Source: Vibrio ishigakensis
GTDB lineage: Bacteria > Pseudomonadota > Gammaproteobacteria > Enterobacterales > Vibrionaceae
DNA length: 64,000 nucleotides
Assembly: GCF_024347675.1 (NCBI RefSeq)
Contig: NZ_AP024882.1
Location: forward strand, 1,612,001-1,676,000
Direction: 5' to 3'
This document shows, piece after piece, positions 1-8,850 of the stretch; position 1 is the stretch's first letter, and every line of letters begins with the position of its first letter. Position numbers and translations under genes: made by a program. Under the pieces are notes generated by a model. That model was given only the letters and a program-made list of their open reading frames with translations, was not told the DNA's origin and did not search any database.

Positions 1-14
1 ATCCTTGGCAAACT

Positions 15-995
15 ATGGATGGCCCGCTAATGGTTCGTAGCCTTCCTTTCTATCTGATCTGCAGCTTAGTGCTCTTTGCTCCATTGGCTTACATCGGAAC
101 CTCGCAAGAGCTGATGAGCTCCGGACTCGCGTTTATCGAGCGAGGAACCTATCATCCGTTTTGGTCTTTGAGCTTACCAAGAATCATCCTCGCGTTACTG
201 GCAGGTTTTATGTTGGCTGCGTCGGGTTATCTGTTGCAAACCACATTGAAAAACCCGCTTGCGGACAGCGGTATCTTGGGTGTTAATGCAGGTGCTTCAT
301 TGGGCGCGGTTTGCGCGCTACTGTTACCTAGTTGGTTTGGCTGGTCTATTTCAGCGGAGAACGCGCTCATCGCCTTTTCTATGGCAGGCGGCTTACTCAG
401 CTCAGTTCCAATTCTGATCGTAAGCAGATTATCGAGCTCGTCCTTAACCCTGCTTACCGGTGTTGCCGTTACCGCTATTTTGAGCGCCTGCTCTTCAGCA
501 CTCATTTTCACTATAGGCCAAGGTCGCACCGATCTTGCTCTACAATGGATGGCCGGTGGCTTGTATGGCCGAGGCTGGGAGCAAGTGCTGTATCTTCTAC
601 CTTGGGCTATCTTCGCCCTTGGTTTTATTGCTCTAATGTTTATCCCGTTAAAGTGGGTTCGATATGATGATTCAACCCTCAGAGGGGTGGGCATCAAAGG
701 GCCTCAGCTCAGGGTTATTATTTTGATCGGCACAGCGCTGATCACTGCCCCTGCAGTTTCCGCCATAGGTCCAATAGGCTTTATTGGGCTGGTAATTCCG
801 CATATGGCAAGGCTCATCTGCAAGAATAGTCCTGGTCAATCTCTGGTTCTCACTCTGGTACTAGGCAGTTTGTTTCTTGCCGTATCGGATCTTTTAGCAA
901 GAACGCTACTCTATCCAACAGAGATACCTGCTGGTGTGATTACAGCGTTGTGCGGCGTACCTTTCTTCCTATTTCTACTAAGGAAAAACTCCTGA
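15..995 (+). CDS. FecCD-family ferric-siderophore ABC permease
   Basis: Inner-membrane permease that moves ferric siderophore (or a similar chelate) from a periplasmic binding protein into the cytoplasm. The 326-residue product is strongly hydrophobic. It carries FecCD-family stretches such as LPRIILALLAGFMLAASG near residue 55, NPLADSGILGVNAGASLG near 80 and the GPIGFIGLVIPHMAR segment near 255 that contacts the ATPase. Its stop overlaps the start of the ATPase gene (TGATG), so the two are co-translated. The frame stays open to the left window edge. ATG at 15 or at 30 are both possible starts, and a partner permease or binding protein probably lies to the left. The exact ligand cannot be read from sequence. 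Confidence 0.9.
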   Translation: MDGPLMVRSLPFYLICSLVLFAPLAYIGTSQELMSSGLAFIERGTYHPFWSLSLPRIILALLAGFMLAASGYLLQTTLKNPLADSGILGVNAGASLGAVCALLLPSWFGWSISAENALIAFSMAGGLLSSVPILIVSRLSSSSLTLLTGVAVTAILSACSSALIFTIGQGRTDLALQWMAGGLYGRGWEQVLYLLPWAIFALGFIALMFIPLKWVRYDDSTLRGVGIKGPQLRVIILIGTALITAPAVSAIGPIGFIGLVIPHMARLICKNSPGQSLVLTLVLGSLFLAVSDLLARTLLYPTEIPAGVITALCGVPFFLFLLRKNS

Positions 996-1789
996 TGAAT
1001 TCAAATACATTACAGGGCCAAGGCCTAGTATCTGGCTATCAGGACACCATTATTTTAAACGGTGTCGACATCAAGATTCAGGAGGGCAAGGTTACCGCAT
1101 TCGTAGGTCCAAATGGGTGTGGTAAATCGACATTGATGAAGACCCTTACCGGAGCAATCAAAGCACGCTCGGGAAACGTCAGCTTCAAAGGAAAACCCTT
1201 TAGTGATTGGAAACTCAAAGAACTGGCCAAACACATCGCTATCTTGCCTCAGCATCCAACTGCGCCGGAAGGGGTTACCGTTGAACAGCTCGTCGCTTTA
1301 GGGCGCGTTGCTCACAAAAAGTGGTATCAAGGTAACAGCTCACGAGATATTGAAGTGATCAAAGAGTCGCTTTCGAGTGTTGGATTAGCCGGATATGAAG
1401 ACCGCGTTGTGAGCACCCTTTCAGGTGGTGAACGTCAGCGTGTTTGGCTTGCAATGTGTTTAGCACAAGAAGCGCAATGGCTGCTGTTGGATGAACCAAC
1501 CAGCTATCTTGACCTTGGCCATCAACTAGAGCTTTTAGAGGTGCTACAACAACTAAACAAGAGTCGCAATCTGACCATAGTGTATGTCTTACACGAACTC
1601 AGCCAAGCAGCACAGTTCTGTGATGAACTGGTACTGATGAAAAAGGGTAAGATCCTAAAGCAAGGTTCGCCACTTGAGGTGCTTACCGAAGAAACCCTTG
1701 AGAGCGTATTTAAAGTTAAAGGCAAAATGGCCAATATCGATGGCTTCACCTATTGTTTGCCACAATCCTATGTTCGAGAGGAGGCATAG
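995..1789 (+). CDS. Ferric-siderophore ABC transporter ATP-binding protein (FepC/FhuC type)
   Basis: Cytoplasmic ATPase that energises the adjacent FecCD permease. Visible motifs are Walker A GPNGCGKST near residue 38, the ABC signature LSGGERQR near 140, Walker B WLLLDEPTS near 160 and the H-loop VLHE near 195. The ATG at 995 is chosen because it overlaps the permease stop (TGATG) and gives the usual family length of 264 residues; a longer in-frame start at 950 would lie inside the permease gene. The gene ends with a TAGTG overlap into the reductase gene, so permease, ATPase and reductase form one translationally coupled unit. Confidence 0.92.
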   Translation: MNSNTLQGQGLVSGYQDTIILNGVDIKIQEGKVTAFVGPNGCGKSTLMKTLTGAIKARSGNVSFKGKPFSDWKLKELAKHIAILPQHPTAPEGVTVEQLVALGRVAHKKWYQGNSSRDIEVIKESLSSVGLAGYEDRVVSTLSGGERQRVWLAMCLAQEAQWLLLDEPTSYLDLGHQLELLEVLQQLNKSRNLTIVYVLHELSQAAQFCDELVLMKKGKILKQGSPLEVLTEETLESVFKVKGKMANIDGFTYCLPQSYVREEA

Positions 1790-2643
1790 TGGAACAGCTT
1801 CAACAACAGTTACTGCAATGGCTTGATCTGCCTGCGGATTCCTCAACCCTCACACTGGCTCAGCAGCAGATGCTTCTTAACAAGCATGAACCTTTCTTTC
1901 GTCTAGTTATCAGCGATAAGGTCGTTGGAACGGATGCTGAAACTTGGTTTAAAGGCTGTGCTGAAGAAACTTTGCAAGCGTACGCAGATTCCCTGGATAC
2001 CAAAACCGCCTTTTCCGCCCCTATCTGGCAAAAAGTGTATAACGCTATTCTCTTTACCTCACTAGTAGGTCATCGTTTGGTGTTCAATCGAGTGCCAAAG
2101 CTCTCACTTAAAGACGTTGGGTTAACGATTGGAGACGACCACAGGGTTTCGAATGTATCTATCTCAAGCGATAACCTATTCTTTTCGCTCGATGACACCG
2201 GAATAAAGGTTGGTTCACAGCAGGAACTAGACCAAAAGCTTGTCGAAGTAATTTTAGAACTGTCTACGCCCTTAACTCAGTTCTACAAGAGCCAAAGAGT
2301 AAACCCGCGAGTCTATTGGGGTAACATCCTATATGCCTGCAACCTTGCATTTTCAAAGTTGACTCATCAGCCTATCTCAGAAGATAACAGCCTAGATACC
2401 TCCCTTCTGCAAGAGTGGCAAAGTGCTGTATTTGAGCAAGCACTGCCTAAAGGTGGCCAGCTCAATAAAATCAAGGAAGTGAGCTTCAACGGCTTTAAGA
2501 AGATCTATGTAAGGCGTGAGACCTGCTGTCTAAAGTACAAGATAGAAGGTAAGGCTAAGTGCACAACCTGTAATCTGCATTCTGAGGAAGAGCAAACAGA
2601 GTTGGTGATAAATAAGCTGAAGAAGTTGCTTCAAACTGCTTAA
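1789..2643 (+). CDS. FhuF-like ferric-siderophore reductase (2Fe-2S)
   Basis: Probably reduces the iron of an imported ferric siderophore in the cytoplasm so the metal is released. The last 30 residues carry the FhuF-type iron-sulfur motif: two adjacent cysteines, ten residues, then Cys-x2-Cys (CC...CTTC). The remainder (284 residues from the GTG start) is poorly conserved, which is normal for this family. The GTG at 1789 is preferred over the upstream in-frame codon at 1753 because it follows GAGAGGAGG closely and overlaps the ATPase stop. Coupling to the permease and ATPase supports the function. Whether the siderophore is hydroxamate or catecholate is not visible. Confidence 0.85.
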   Translation: MEQLQQQLLQWLDLPADSSTLTLAQQQMLLNKHEPFFRLVISDKVVGTDAETWFKGCAEETLQAYADSLDTKTAFSAPIWQKVYNAILFTSLVGHRLVFNRVPKLSLKDVGLTIGDDHRVSNVSISSDNLFFSLDDTGIKVGSQQELDQKLVEVILELSTPLTQFYKSQRVNPRVYWGNILYACNLAFSKLTHQPISEDNSLDTSLLQEWQSAVFEQALPKGGQLNKIKEVSFNGFKKIYVRRETCCLKYKIEGKAKCTTCNLHSEEEQTELVINKLKKLLQTA

Positions 2644-2709
2644 GACTGGCCTCTTACAGCGGGGGTTTATTGTACATCTATACAGAACAAACATTCCCTC
2701 ACATCGCTC

Positions 2710-2804
2710 CGTCATCCCGGAATGTCGAAGACATATCCGGGATCTTTAAGAACCTCTGAAGGTTGAAGATCCCGGATATTCGCGAAGCGAATTACGGGAT
2801 GACG
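2710..2804. repeat. Intergenic palindromic repeat (REP/MITE-like hairpin)
   Basis: About 95 bases form a nested inverted repeat. The outer arms CGTCATCCCG (2710-2719) and CGGGATGACG (2795-2804) match perfectly, and the inner arms ATATCCGGGATCTT (2733-2746) and AAGATCCCGGATAT (2766-2779) also match perfectly. It lies between the convergent reductase and aldehyde dehydrogenase genes. Repeats starting CGTCATCCCGG are common between genes in many bacteria. It may help end transcription from both sides, although no T-run follows. Confidence 0.75.
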
Positions 2805-2842
2805 TCTGCTTTTGAAATCTAAATGATTTCAAACACCAGACG

Positions 2843-4273
2843 TCACTTCACAAACAACTTGCGAATCATCTTCAACGTCAACTTTCTCGCCTTCAACATA
2901 TAAGTCGCACGTGGAAGCCAAGTTGGGGTCTTAAATACGGTTCTCGCATGACTAAAGGTTAAGAAGCCTTCTTTACCGTGATAGTGACCAAGCCCAGATT
3001 CCCCTATTCCACCGAACGGCGCATCTTCCGCGCCTACATGCAAAATAGTATCGTTGACTGCCACGCCGCCGGAGTGGGTGCGTTTTAGGATGAACTCAGT
3101 GCTGGCGTCATCTTCTGACATGATATACAGCGCCAGAGGTCTCTCCCGCTGATTGATAAATTCAACCGCATCTTCAAGCTTTTGATAACCGACGATAGGT
3201 AGAACAGGGCCGAAGATCTCTTCAGTCATAACCTTGAGTTCAAGGGATGGGTTGATGATTAAATGTGGCAAGATACGTCGATTAGAGTCGCTTAAGCCAT
3301 ATTCACTCACAGGCACCACTTGAGTGCTCTGGTCTTTTTCTGCTTCTTCGATTGCGGCTTTTAATCTCTGATATTGGCCATTGTTGATGATATGGGTGAA
3401 ATCATTTGGATTCTCACCGTAAAGAGTAATAAAGCGCTTTACAAACAGCTCTGCAAAAGCATCAATCTTGTCTTGCTCTATCAGTACATAATCAGGTGCG
3501 ACGCAAATCTGACCGGCATTCACACACTTACCAAAGACGATTTGATCTATCACCGTATCTAAATTAGACGATGGCGTGACGACCACCGGCGATTTACCCC
3601 CCAACTCGAGAGTGACTGGGACTAGGTTTTTGGCTGCGCTCTGAGCGACCAAACGTCCCACTTGAGTAGAACCGGTAAACAGCAAATGGTCGAATCGAAG
3701 ACCGGAGAAGATCGAGGCGACACTAGCATCACCTTCAACAAGATAGATGTGCTCCTTCAAAGGCTCGATGATCTTTCCAACCACTTCGTTAGTATGCGGC
3801 GTGTACTCGCTCAGTTTCAGCATCACCTTGTTGCCCGCAGCAAACGCTGTTGCTACCGGTGCGAGACTTAAAATAATCGGGAAATTCCAAGGAGAGATAA
3901 TGCCAACAACGCCAACAGGCTGATATTGCACCTCGACCTTAGACGGAGCCATCAACAGTCCAGATGAACGCTTTGAAGGCTTCATCCATGACTTTAGGTG
4001 TTTAAGGGTGTAATTGATATGAGCTACGGTCGGCATGATGTCGGTCATAGCAGAATCAAATTCACTTCGAAGCTCAAAGTCATCGCTAAGGGCTTTAACC
4101 AGCGCATCTTGATGCTCAAGCAAAGAGTCTTTCAGTGACAGCAACAGTGCTTTTCGCTCTTCGAGGCTCGGAAACTGATTTTGCTCGTAGCCTGCACGCA
4201 ACTGATGTAGCGCTTTGTGCAATCGCTGTTCTTCCTGTTCAAGGTCTTTAGTGATGAGATTAAGTTGCGTCAT
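2843..4273 (-). CDS. Coniferyl-aldehyde-dehydrogenase-like NAD(P)+ aldehyde dehydrogenase
   Basis: Cytoplasmic oxidation of an aldehyde to a carboxylate with NAD(P)+. The 476-residue protein has the aldehyde dehydrogenase landmarks: SPWNFPI near residue 128, FTGSTQVGR near 200, the general-base glutamate in LELGGKSP near 223, the catalytic cysteine in NAGQICVAPD near 257 and EEIFGPVLP near 350. The sequence resembles the coniferyl/long-chain aldehyde subgroup (CalB-like), with a C-terminal positively charged amphipathic tail that could touch the membrane. Substrate is inferred from similarity and not proven. It is transcribed alone, with a divergent DUF1428 gene upstream. Confidence 0.88.
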   Translation of the reverse strand: MTQLNLITKDLEQEEQRLHKALHQLRAGYEQNQFPSLEERKALLLSLKDSLLEHQDALVKALSDDFELRSEFDSAMTDIMPTVAHINYTLKHLKSWMKPSKRSSGLLMAPSKVEVQYQPVGVVGIISPWNFPIILSLAPVATAFAAGNKVMLKLSEYTPHTNEVVGKIIEPLKEHIYLVEGDASVASIFSGLRFDHLLFTGSTQVGRLVAQSAAKNLVPVTLELGGKSPVVVTPSSNLDTVIDQIVFGKCVNAGQICVAPDYVLIEQDKIDAFAELFVKRFITLYGENPNDFTHIINNGQYQRLKAAIEEAEKDQSTQVVPVSEYGLSDSNRRILPHLIINPSLELKVMTEEIFGPVLPIVGYQKLEDAVEFINQRERPLALYIMSEDDASTEFILKRTHSGGVAVNDTILHVGAEDAPFGGIGESGLGHYHGKEGFLTFSHARTVFKTPTWLPRATYMLKARKLTLKMIRKLFVK

Positions 4274-4412
4274 ATTCGAATCCGTTCTTTGAGGCTCACT
4301 GTTAGCTTACGAAATTTTAAAGTAATCATGCTAACTCTGCGTCACAACTCACTGAAAGTCTTTGTTGTTTGGCTAAGCTTTAAGCACTAAATACAAAAAA
4401 TAAGGCTAAAAC

Positions 4413-4766
4413 ATGCAATACGTCGATGGCTTTCTAGCTGCAGTGCCCACTGACAAAAAACAGGAATACATTGAACATGCCTCTATGGCAGCTGAAGTAT
4501 TCCGAGACTATGGCGCCATTCGCCTAGTTGAAAATTGGGGTGATGATGTTCCAGACGGAGAAGTAACCTCAATGCCGATGGCAGTCCAATGTAAACCTGG
4601 TGAAACCGTGGTGATGTCTTGGATTATATGGCCGTCCAAAGAAGCTAGAGATGCGGGCATAGAGGGCGCGATGAAAGATCCAAGATTAGATCCTGCAAAG
4701 AACCCTATGCCCTTTGACGGAAAACGTCTCATCTATGGTGGCTTCGAAACCGTGGTTGACGTTTAG
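4413..4766 (+). CDS. DUF1428 (YbaA-like) protein
   Basis: Small cytoplasmic protein of 117 residues that resembles the DUF1428/YbaA family, a dimeric alpha-beta (ferredoxin-like) fold of unknown function. The family pattern is visible: MQYVDGFLAAVP at the N-terminus, a WGDDVP segment, a central SWIIWPSKEARDAG stretch and the closing MPFDGKRLIYGGFE. There is no signal peptide or cofactor motif. It is divergent from the aldehyde dehydrogenase and overlaps the convergent LysR gene by four bases at the stop codons. Confidence 0.8.
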   Translation: MQYVDGFLAAVPTDKKQEYIEHASMAAEVFRDYGAIRLVENWGDDVPDGEVTSMPMAVQCKPGETVVMSWIIWPSKEARDAGIEGAMKDPRLDPAKNPMPFDGKRLIYGGFETVVDV

Positions 4767-5677
4767 CTCAAGCTCTCCAGTAGCCATTGTTTAAACTGAT
4801 TTACCTGATACAGGTTCTCACGGTTTTTATTCACGATTAGATAGTGATGACTGTGGCTACTAAAGCTGTTTTTATGGGCGATCACCAGATCGCCCGCCTT
4901 TATCGAATCCTCAACCAAAATCCTTTTTGCCAACAACATACCGAGTCCCTGACAGGCGGCCTCCATCGACAGTTGGGTACTATCAAACTCCAGTACCGGT
5001 AGCGTATAAGGCATTCCACTGGAATGTACGTTGAACCAATCCCGCCACCCCTCGCTATAGCCCATGGTTGCTATCTTCGGATAACTGGAAATAGTTTCTA
5101 TAGCCTGAGAAAAATCATAGCGTTTTATAAAGCAGGGGCTTGCTACAACCACCCACTCTTCGCTCTTCGTAAGTTGCAACGCATCCTTATTGTGCCAGTT
5201 TCCATATCCGTTAATTATCTCGATGTCACACGTCTGCTCGTTGGACGGATACAGGTTTACCGTTGAATAGAACTTAATATTTAGGTTTGGATTCTGTCTT
5301 TGGAAATCAGCCAATCTGGTCAACAGCCATGCACAACAAAAGGATTGGGAAATACGTACTGTCAGTGTCTGCTGAACATTCTGCCCAAACAGCCCTTGGG
5401 TGCCCATTTGCAAATTATCGAACATAGCTGTTAGCAAAGTCAGAAAATGGATTGCCGGGTCGGTCAGATTAAGCTGTGAGCCTTGCCTTAAAAATAGAGG
5501 CTCATTTAGATGGCGCTCCAATAATTTTATCTGTTGGCTTATGGCGCCCCTGCTGACATTAAGCTCACTCGCCGCCTTAGACAGGCTAAGATGGCGAGCG
5601 GCGGCTTCAAAGGCTCGTAATGAGTTTAACGGTGGTAAGGAACGATTTACCACCTTATCACTGCGATACATATTCAC
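4763..5677 (-). CDS. LysR-family transcriptional regulator (GcvA-like)
   Basis: DNA-binding regulator of 304 residues. The winged helix-turn-helix occupies roughly residues 15-75 (LNSLRAFEAAARHLSLSKAASELNVS, then ISQQIKLLERHL), followed by a LysR substrate domain. The LPPLNSLRAFEAAARH opening is typical of the GcvA/AmpR branch. It sits downstream of the peptide/nickel-type transporter operon's last gene on the same strand, with only 14 bases between them, so it might be expressed from that operon. The effector and targets are unknown. Confidence 0.88.
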   Translation of the reverse strand: MNMYRSDKVVNRSLPPLNSLRAFEAAARHLSLSKAASELNVSRGAISQQIKLLERHLNEPLFLRQGSQLNLTDPAIHFLTLLTAMFDNLQMGTQGLFGQNVQQTLTVRISQSFCCAWLLTRLADFQRQNPNLNIKFYSTVNLYPSNEQTCDIEIINGYGNWHNKDALQLTKSEEWVVVASPCFIKRYDFSQAIETISSYPKIATMGYSEGWRDWFNVHSSGMPYTLPVLEFDSTQLSMEAACQGLGMLLAKRILVEDSIKAGDLVIAHKNSFSSHSHHYLIVNKNRENLYQVNQFKQWLLESLS

Positions 5678-5691
5678 TATAAGGCCTCAAC

Positions 5692-7125
5692 TCAAACAAC
5701 TGGTAGAGGAACAGATCGTGGAGCTAAGCCGCTAGGCGAAAAGTCCGAGATCTTCACAACTTTGTGACTGACCTGCTCCACCAGCTTCAGGTCATGGCTG
5801 ATAAGCACCAGAGAACAGCCAATGCGCGCGGTTTGTTCCAGCAGTAGCTTCATGGTCGCGTTAGCAACAACCGGATCCAGCCTTGAGGTCGGCTCGTCCG
5901 CAACTAGAACCTTAGGCTTCATTAGCAGCACCCTAAGAATCGCGAACCTTTGTAACTCCCCACCTGAGATAGCATCTGGTTTTCTCTCTAGCAACTCAGA
6001 GCTCAAACCAAGATCTATCATTAACTGAGGTATGGATGTGTCATCGAGATTATGCAGCTTACATAGATCCGCAAGATTTTGACTGAGCGTAATGCTTCGA
6101 CAAAAAGAAGCAGGTGGGTCTTGATAAAGCTTCAACATAGCTGGCTGGCCGAGCTCTTGATGATGAGTGATACTGCCTTTGTCGGCTTTTACTAACCCTA
6201 GGAGTATGTCTGCAAGGGTCGACTTACCTGCCCCGCTATCTCCTACGATGCCAAGCACCTGCCGTTGATTGAGCTTAAGGTCTAACTCGGAAAATAGAGT
6301 GACTCCTCCGCGGGATTTTTCAATCTTGTTTAACTCTAACAATGGCTGTCCATTTGAACTGGACTCTTCGTGCTGATACTCCAAGTGACTTGCTGAAATG
6401 AGAGCCTTAGCATAGTCAGACCTAGGTGTACGCAATACAGATTCACAATCACCACGTTCAAGGATTTGGCCTTTCTTCATCACCAGAACTTGTCCACCTA
6501 GCTCCTTTGCCACCTCCACATCGTGGGTGATGGTCAAGAGTGACCCAGTGCGACTGTGATCTTTTAATAACCGAATAAGCTGATGCTTTCGACTTGAGTC
6601 CAAGCCCTTTGTTGGTTCATCGGCAATCAAGACTTTTCCACCTGCTGCTGTTGCACAGAGGTAAGCGAGTCTTTGCGCCATACCGCCGGATAATTGACTC
6701 GGTACTTTTTGCTCCGAACCCTCCAAACCAAACGATTTTAATGAATCTCGTGCGATAGACTCAGATTTTGGTTTTTCAAACAGTCCCACCAAACGTTTCA
6801 CAAGAGAAACCTGTTTTTGAGAAGGCATGATCGGGTCTAAAGAGAGCCATGGTTCCTGTGGCAGCATGGCTAGTTCTTTACCCCAGAGCGCTTCAAGTTC
6901 GCCCTGTGAGGTCACTACTTTGCCAAAGATAGAGATCTCTCCTTGGGTAGATAGACCTTTAGGCAAGGCCCCCATAATGGCTTGTGCGAGAAGACTTTTC
7001 CCTGAGCCGGTCTCGCCTAGAATTGTGATTGGAACTCCCCACTCCAACTCCAAGCTTAACTCTTCAACGATAGAGGCCTGCTCAGACCAAATAGACAAAT
7101 TGCGAATTTCAATGACCTTATTCAC
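5692..7125 (-). CDS. Fused two-domain ABC ATPase of a nickel/peptide-type importer
   Basis: Energises the importer encoded just upstream. The protein contains two complete nucleotide-binding domains (NikD-NikE or DppD-DppF order): Walker A GETGSGKS near residue 38 and GDSGAGKS near 300, signatures LSGGMAQR and ISGGELQR, and Walker B motifs ending ADEPT in both halves. Fusion replaces the two separate ATPases of the E. coli systems. The GTG at 7125 is chosen because GGGAGG lies five bases before it; it overlaps the preceding permease stop by eight bases. Its place last among the transporter genes fits co-expression. Confidence 0.85.
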   Translation of the reverse strand: MNKVIEIRNLSIWSEQASIVEELSLELEWGVPITILGETGSGKSLLAQAIMGALPKGLSTQGEISIFGKVVTSQGELEALWGKELAMLPQEPWLSLDPIMPSQKQVSLVKRLVGLFEKPKSESIARDSLKSFGLEGSEQKVPSQLSGGMAQRLAYLCATAAGGKVLIADEPTKGLDSSRKHQLIRLLKDHSRTGSLLTITHDVEVAKELGGQVLVMKKGQILERGDCESVLRTPRSDYAKALISASHLEYQHEESSSNGQPLLELNKIEKSRGGVTLFSELDLKLNQRQVLGIVGDSGAGKSTLADILLGLVKADKGSITHHQELGQPAMLKLYQDPPASFCRSITLSQNLADLCKLHNLDDTSIPQLMIDLGLSSELLERKPDAISGGELQRFAILRVLLMKPKVLVADEPTSRLDPVVANATMKLLLEQTARIGCSLVLISHDLKLVEQVSHKVVKISDFSPSGLAPRSVPLPVV

Positions 7126-7906
7126 TCTTGCCTCCCGCAATCAGATGAAAACCTAAAACCATAATCACTACCGCAATCAGAGGTTGTAGCAGTACCCAAG
7201 GAGCGTCGCTGTAATAAGGAAATAACTCCACCATCATGAGGCCTAATTCTGCATGAGGTGGCCTCAAGCCTACATAGACAAAGCCCACCGACGCCAACGC
7301 AAGAACCGAGGTGCCCGCACCAAAGCAGGCCAAGGTGAATACATCTTTTTTAAATGATGGCCACAAGGAACGCTTAAAAATATGCCAAGACCCAAACCCA
7401 AATAGCTGGGCCGCTTCAACCTCTGGTTGGCGAATCAAATACAAGGTTTTAGCTCGAATCACTCGAAAATACTCAACCCACAACACCATGGAGATCGCCA
7501 CATAAAGGATGAAGAAAGAACCCGGCACCAAAGCACCGAATAACAAGATCAAGATAAGCCCGGGTAGCGCTAATATTACGTTCACCAGAGATGATAGAGC
7601 CCTATCAAACCAGCCTTGCTTCCATCCCGCCAATACTCCAAGCAATACCCCAAGTAGGGCTGAAGTAAATACGCAAGCCAAAACCATGAAAAGAGATGTC
7701 TGTAATGCACTTGATAGCCTTGCTAGGTTACTTCGGCCAAACTGATCTGTTCCCAAAGGGTCTGCAAGGCTTGGCAGGGCAAAGATGTTGTCGAGGTTTT
7801 GCAGTGCAGGATCGTGCCCCCAAAACACGCTTTCTAATCCGACGATAGCAATCAACATTGCCAGTAGTATTGCACCCAGTTTTTGGGTAACGGTTAGCTG
7901 ATTCAT
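7118..7906 (-). CDS. ABC importer inner-membrane permease, DppC/NikC type
   Basis: Second permease subunit of the importer, 262 residues. It has an N-terminal membrane helix, the GTDQFGRSNLARL segment near residue 50 that is characteristic of DppC/NikC proteins, several further helices and the EAA-type loop EAAQLFGFGSWHIFKRSLWPS near 165 that docks to the ATPase. The ATG at 7906 is used because it overlaps the preceding permease stop by four bases (ATGA) and follows GAGGAGGCG; the longer open frame lies inside the neighbour. The C-terminus overlaps the ATPase start. Confidence 0.88.
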   Translation of the reverse strand: MNQLTVTQKLGAILLAMLIAIVGLESVFWGHDPALQNLDNIFALPSLADPLGTDQFGRSNLARLSSALQTSLFMVLACVFTSALLGVLLGVLAGWKQGWFDRALSSLVNVILALPGLILILLFGALVPGSFFILYVAISMVLWVEYFRVIRAKTLYLIRQPEVEAAQLFGFGSWHIFKRSLWPSFKKDVFTLACFGAGTSVLALASVGFVYVGLRPPHAELGLMMVELFPYYSDAPWVLLQPLIAVVIMVLGFHLIAGGKSE

Positions 7907-8850
7907 GCGTACGCCTCCTCTCTTTGTCTTGGGTCCAAGAGGTAAGCCATGCAATCGACTATGGTGTTTATCATTACGAATAACAGCCCCATAACCAAGG
8001 CAGCACCTTGGATCATAGGTACATCCCTTCCAAAAATTGCGTGCGCCAATGCATGCCCAATACCCGGCCAAGAGAACAGGGATTCAATCATGACAATGCC
8101 TTCAATCAAAGCGACCGACTGAATGCCGATAAAGGCGATGACTGGCAGTGCGATATTTGGCTGCGCGTGGTGTTCAAAGGCCTGTTTTGCTGTCAGGCCT
8201 TTGAATCTTGCGAACCGGTAATAGGACGAACTCAAAACATCTTGAGTAGAGTTTCGAATAATTCGACTGGACATAGCCGCCATAGAAAGCGCTAAAGCGA
8301 GCGCAGGAAGAATTAAATATTCACTGCTTCCAAAGCCAGCTACCGGCAATAACTTAAGGTTTAATGCGAACACCAATACCAAGATAAGACCAATAACGAA
8401 CACGGGTTGCGACCTCAATAGTACCGAGAAGAACATTGATATTTGGTCACCGGCTTTACCCGCTTTTTTACCCGCATAGATGCCAACAGGTATGGCAATC
8501 AGGAGCGAGATAAAGGTAGCAAATATAGCCAATTTCAAGGAATGACCCAGTTGATGATACAGCTCTTCGGTCACCGGATTACCGCTCACCAAAGAATTAC
8601 CGAGGTTAAATTGAGCCAGGTTAACCAGCCAATCGAAATATTGTACTAATGCAGGCCTGTCTAGGCCTAGCTCAAGTCGCACCGCATCTGCAGCAGCTTG
8701 AGTTACATAGTCATAGCCATACCTACCTGCAGCGATTCGATAGGCGAAATCACCGGGTAATAGCCGCATCAATATAAAAGTAAGCGTGCCAACAGCCCAG
8801 GCAACAAAACCTGCCTGCGCCAGTCGCTTGTATAGGATCTTACTGAGCAA
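7903..8850 (-). CDS. ABC importer inner-membrane permease, DppB/NikB type
   Basis: First permease subunit, about 315 residues. It shows the DppB/NikB hallmarks: an N-terminal helix followed by FILMRLLPGDF, the LGLDRPALVQYFDWL segment near residue 75, and a C-terminal ESLFSWPGIGHALAHAIFGRDVPMIQG stretch. A TTG at 8850 is the most likely start: GGAGATGTAC precedes it and it overlaps the binding-protein stop by 11 bases. The longer reading frame to 8910 would be entirely inside the binding-protein gene. A TTG start is less certain than an ATG. Confidence 0.85.
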   Translation of the reverse strand: MLSKILYKRLAQAGFVAWAVGTLTFILMRLLPGDFAYRIAAGRYGYDYVTQAAADAVRLELGLDRPALVQYFDWLVNLAQFNLGNSLVSGNPVTEELYHQLGHSLKLAIFATFISLLIAIPVGIYAGKKAGKAGDQISMFFSVLLRSQPVFVIGLILVLVFALNLKLLPVAGFGSSEYLILPALALALSMAAMSSRIIRNSTQDVLSSSYYRFARFKGLTAKQAFEHHAQPNIALPVIAFIGIQSVALIEGIVMIESLFSWPGIGHALAHAIFGRDVPMIQGAALVMGLLFVMINTIVDCMAYLLDPRQREEAYA

